Assembly (NCBI GenBank): GCA_002307115.1
Contig: DBTP01000098.1
Location: 1-16,841 of the forward strand
Direction of reading: 5' to 3'
From: Fibrobacter sp. UBA1313
Lineage (GTDB): Bacteria > Fibrobacterota > Fibrobacteria > Fibrobacterales > Fibrobacteraceae
Length of the DNA: 16,841 nt
Shown here: positions 14,869-16,841 of the stretch, in pieces
Numbering within the stretch: the first letter of the stretch is position 1
Layout of the letters: every line of letters begins with the position of its first letter
Position numbers and translations under genes: made by a program
Notes under the pieces: generated by a model
Databases searched by the model: none
What the model was told of the DNA's origin: nothing
What the model saw: the letters and a program-made list of their open reading frames with translations, nothing else

Positions 14869-16841
14869 CTACTTCTCCTGAACTTCCGGTGCCACCGTGG
14901 GAAGGGTAACACCTCGATCCTTTAAAATTTTCTTTGCCTTTTCCAAATCTACTTTTTGGTGAGAGGGAAATGCGCAACGGAAACCTAAATCATCACTCCA
15001 AAAGCGAGGATCTTCGGCCTCTCTTGAAGTTAAATCAATGGCATCCTCGTCACTTTTCCAAGAGCCACCCTTAATCACATTCTCATACCCTAAAAGAGAA
15101 CCCGTGGGATTAGATCCCTCTACATAAAAAGAAAAAGCAGAATACAGATCACGAGTCCATTCCGCTAAGTTCCCAGACATATCATAAAGGCCCCATTCGT
15201 TCGGCTTCTTTGAACCCACATTCCGTGGACCATAAAGGGAATCTTTATCATTAAGATCATAGGAATTTTTTTCAAAGACCGCATAAGCCGTTGGATCTGG
15301 ATTGTCGTCCAAATTCCAGAGAGAACCCTCGTTGTTCGCAGCGCGACCGGCATATTCCCACTGAGCTTCCGTGGGGAGGAACCCACCCACCGCTTTACAG
15401 AAGGCATTGGCTTGATTCCACGTCACATTATGGACAGGAATATTTTCGCCCTTAAATGTAACGGAGTCATTACCGATGATGCGACGATAATGATCTTGCG
15501 TGACTTCTGTTTTATGAATCGCATAAGGCGAAAGAGAAATAATCTTCCCCCGATAACGAAATGAGCCCGAATCTATTTCCACCACTCTCCCACGATAAAA
15601 ATCAATCAGTGGATCCACGACTGGCTTCGGTTGATCTACCACTTTTTTTACCGTATCTTTCGGTGGGAGGATCACGGCTTTGGGGGGTGGATTTAGCCAC
15701 AACTGCACTTCCGGTTGCGCGAGGATATAGTCTGACAAAATAAATTTTCCAATCCCTTCTATTGTCACTCCATTATACACAAATTCCAATTTTAAATAGC
15801 GATAGTGATGACGACTTACCACCACATCTTTTTCCTCAATCCAAACAGGCTTATTTTGTAACGTGATATAAATTTGGAGTTTCTTCGGATCTTTCATTGC
15901 ATTTACAATGGAGTCAAAGTACACCAAATTCTTGGGCGCCCCCATCCACACCATATCATGACGTTTGGAAGCGGTGGCATATCTCAATGAAATTACCTTC
16001 TCCATCGGAAGAACCGTTACAGAAGTGGGAACGAGAATATCTCGTACGGTATCTTTTTCAAAAAAATCCAACCGGCTCATCAGCAACCGATTAAAAGCCA
16101 CCAACTCTCTCGATTTCGAATCTTGCCATTGTGTTTTTGCTCGTGCTCTTGTGTTTTCAAACTCCATTACATAGTCTTGATAACTGGAGTCCTCTTTTGA
16201 AATACCCAGTGGAGGTTTCTTCATCACAGGATAAATCGAATCAAAGGGTACAACGCCCGCTCCAATGGATGATTTTGCAATATCCGCAATAAACTGGTCA
16301 TAAAGAGCTTCCGTTTCTTCTAAAGAACGAGTCCCCACGACGGCTTCAGAAGTCACATTCGTTTGTACTGTATAATGAGTGGAATCCAAAGGAATACTAT
16401 TGGAAGTCACCTTGGTTAATTTTCCAGGATGTACCGCAGCACCGATTGTCACAGGAAGACTCTGAGGGACAACAAAAGTCGCATAAAAGATTCCGGTACG
16501 GACAGGATAAAGTGTGACAGGCGCTTTACCCAACACCGATGAACCGATAATTACAGCGGCGCCCGCTGGAGCCTCGACTTTTACAATGCCAGACAAAGGA
16601 ACAGACGTTAAACGTTGCCACTCTCCATTTCGCATAAAGAAAAGTTCTGAAACGCGGGAGGTATAAAGGAACCGTTTATCAAGATAAATATCCGTTTCAT
16701 CTTGAAATGGTTTTTTGCGTCTTGTCGCATAAAAACGAAGTTGGGAAACTTCATAAGCAGAAAGTCTATTTGCAGAGAGATCAAAGGCATGGAGGTTTCC
16801 AAACCGATCAGAAGCAATATCGCCAACATACCATCCATAGG
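14869..16841 (-). CDS. PEGA plus FGE/sulfatase-modifying-fold protein without the catalytic cysteines, 5' end outside window
   Basis: The frame is open from the stop at 14869 to the window end, so the gene continues upstream. The ATG at 16635 lies within it and is not a credible start; the 68 codons before it are coding-like (YGWYVGDIASDRFGNLHAFD). Of 656 visible residues, about 80-130 resemble a PEGA domain (VKVEAPAGAAVIIGSSVLGKAPVTL). A proline-rich linker lies near 380-410, and about 415-626 is an FGE-sulfatase (SUMF1) domain with EVTQDHYRRI, FLPTEAQWEYAGRA, WGLYDMSGNLAEW and LGFRCAFP. In human FGE the catalytic cysteines follow KGGSYMC; here the motif reads KGGSWKSDEDAI, with serine and isoleucine in their places. 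Oxidase activity is therefore unlikely. A GldK-like structural or ligand-binding envelope role is possible. It is followed by the four-TM gene. Confidence 0.85.
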   Translation of the reverse strand, partial: YGWYVGDIASDRFGNLHAFDLSANRLSAYEVSQLRFYATRRKKPFQDETDIYLDKRFLYTSRVSELFFMRNGEWQRLTSVPLSGIVKVEAPAGAAVIIGSSVLGKAPVTLYPVRTGIFYATFVVPQSLPVTIGAAVHPGKLTKVTSNSIPLDSTHYTVQTNVTSEAVVGTRSLEETEALYDQFIADIAKSSIGAGVVPFDSIYPVMKKPPLGISKEDSSYQDYVMEFENTRARAKTQWQDSKSRELVAFNRLLMSRLDFFEKDTVRDILVPTSVTVLPMEKVISLRYATASKRHDMVWMGAPKNLVYFDSIVNAMKDPKKLQIYITLQNKPVWIEEKDVVVSRHHYRYLKLEFVYNGVTIEGIGKFILSDYILAQPEVQLWLNPPPKAVILPPKDTVKKVVDQPKPVVDPLIDFYRGRVVEIDSGSFRYRGKIISLSPYAIHKTEVTQDHYRRIIGNDSVTFKGENIPVHNVTWNQANAFCKAVGGFLPTEAQWEYAGRAANNEGSLWNLDDNPDPTAYAVFEKNSYDLNDKDSLYGPRNVGSKKPNEWGLYDMSGNLAEWTRDLYSAFSFYVEGSNPTGSLLGYENVIKGGSWKSDEDAIDLTSREAEDPRFWSDDLGFRCAFPSHQKVDLEKAKKILKDRGVTLPTVAPEVQEK

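Noticed and set aside
14865..14912. GTG start at 14912 for the four-TM protein
   Set aside because: It would add a very basic segment overlapping the end of the upstream gene. AGGAG placed ten bases before TTG 14864 fits better.
14869..15620. Formylglycine-generating (sulfatase-activating) enzyme
   Set aside because: Both catalytic cysteine positions are replaced (serine and isoleucine after KGGSW), and no sulfatase gene is nearby.
1..16841. CRISPR arrays, tRNA/rRNA genes, insertion sequences, phage genes
   Set aside because: No regularly spaced repeats, no tRNA-like cloverleaf, no transposase or integrase motifs were seen on either strand by eye.

Overview
This 16.8 kb window is densely coding, with no gap over 100 bases, no RNA gene, no mobile element and no repeat array seen. 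It looks like the chromosome of a Gram-negative bacterium: it carries an outer-membrane Omp85 protein with its TamB partner, a lipoprotein chaperone, and a membrane-bound fumarate reductase/succinate dehydrogenase of the di-haem single-cytochrome (B) type. The SdhA sequence, PEGA plus FGE-like protein and moderate-to-low GC fit the Fibrobacterota/Bacteroidota (FCB) group. My best guess is a Fibrobacter relative, but this is inferred from gene style and not proven.

Layout. Positions 1-6678 run on the minus strand. In transcription order they hold a three-gene partner-switching cassette (a degenerate HATPase-like protein, a STAS-HATPase fusion, a STAS anti-anti-sigma protein), a large PpiC/SurA-like lipoprotein with TPRs, ndk (nucleoside diphosphate kinase), sdhC (cytochrome b) and sdhA (flavoprotein, cut off by the window start; sdhB would be expected next). 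Positions 6723-12529 run on the plus strand: a tamB-like gene followed by a tamA/Omp85 gene, overlapping by ATGA. Positions 12542-16841 are again on the minus strand: a PEGA plus FGE-fold protein (its 5' part lies outside the window), a four-TM membrane protein, and ettA (ABC-F translation factor), which ends 12 bases from the end of tamA.

How the genes fit together. TamB and TamA should form one envelope machine: an inner-membrane-anchored bridge docked on an outer-membrane barrel. The PPIase lipoprotein also fits envelope protein folding. SdhC/SdhA couple quinone to succinate/fumarate. The STAS/HATPase cassette is a signalling switch whose target (sigma factor or other effector) and phosphatase are not in view. 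Its most striking feature is that the first gene is an ungapped but catalytically degenerate copy of the HATPase half of the second.

Several starts are non-ATG or lie inside the longest open frame. The sdhC, ndk, STAS-HATPase and four-TM-protein starts were set from Shine-Dalgarno positions. The tamB start (TTG) is the least certain.
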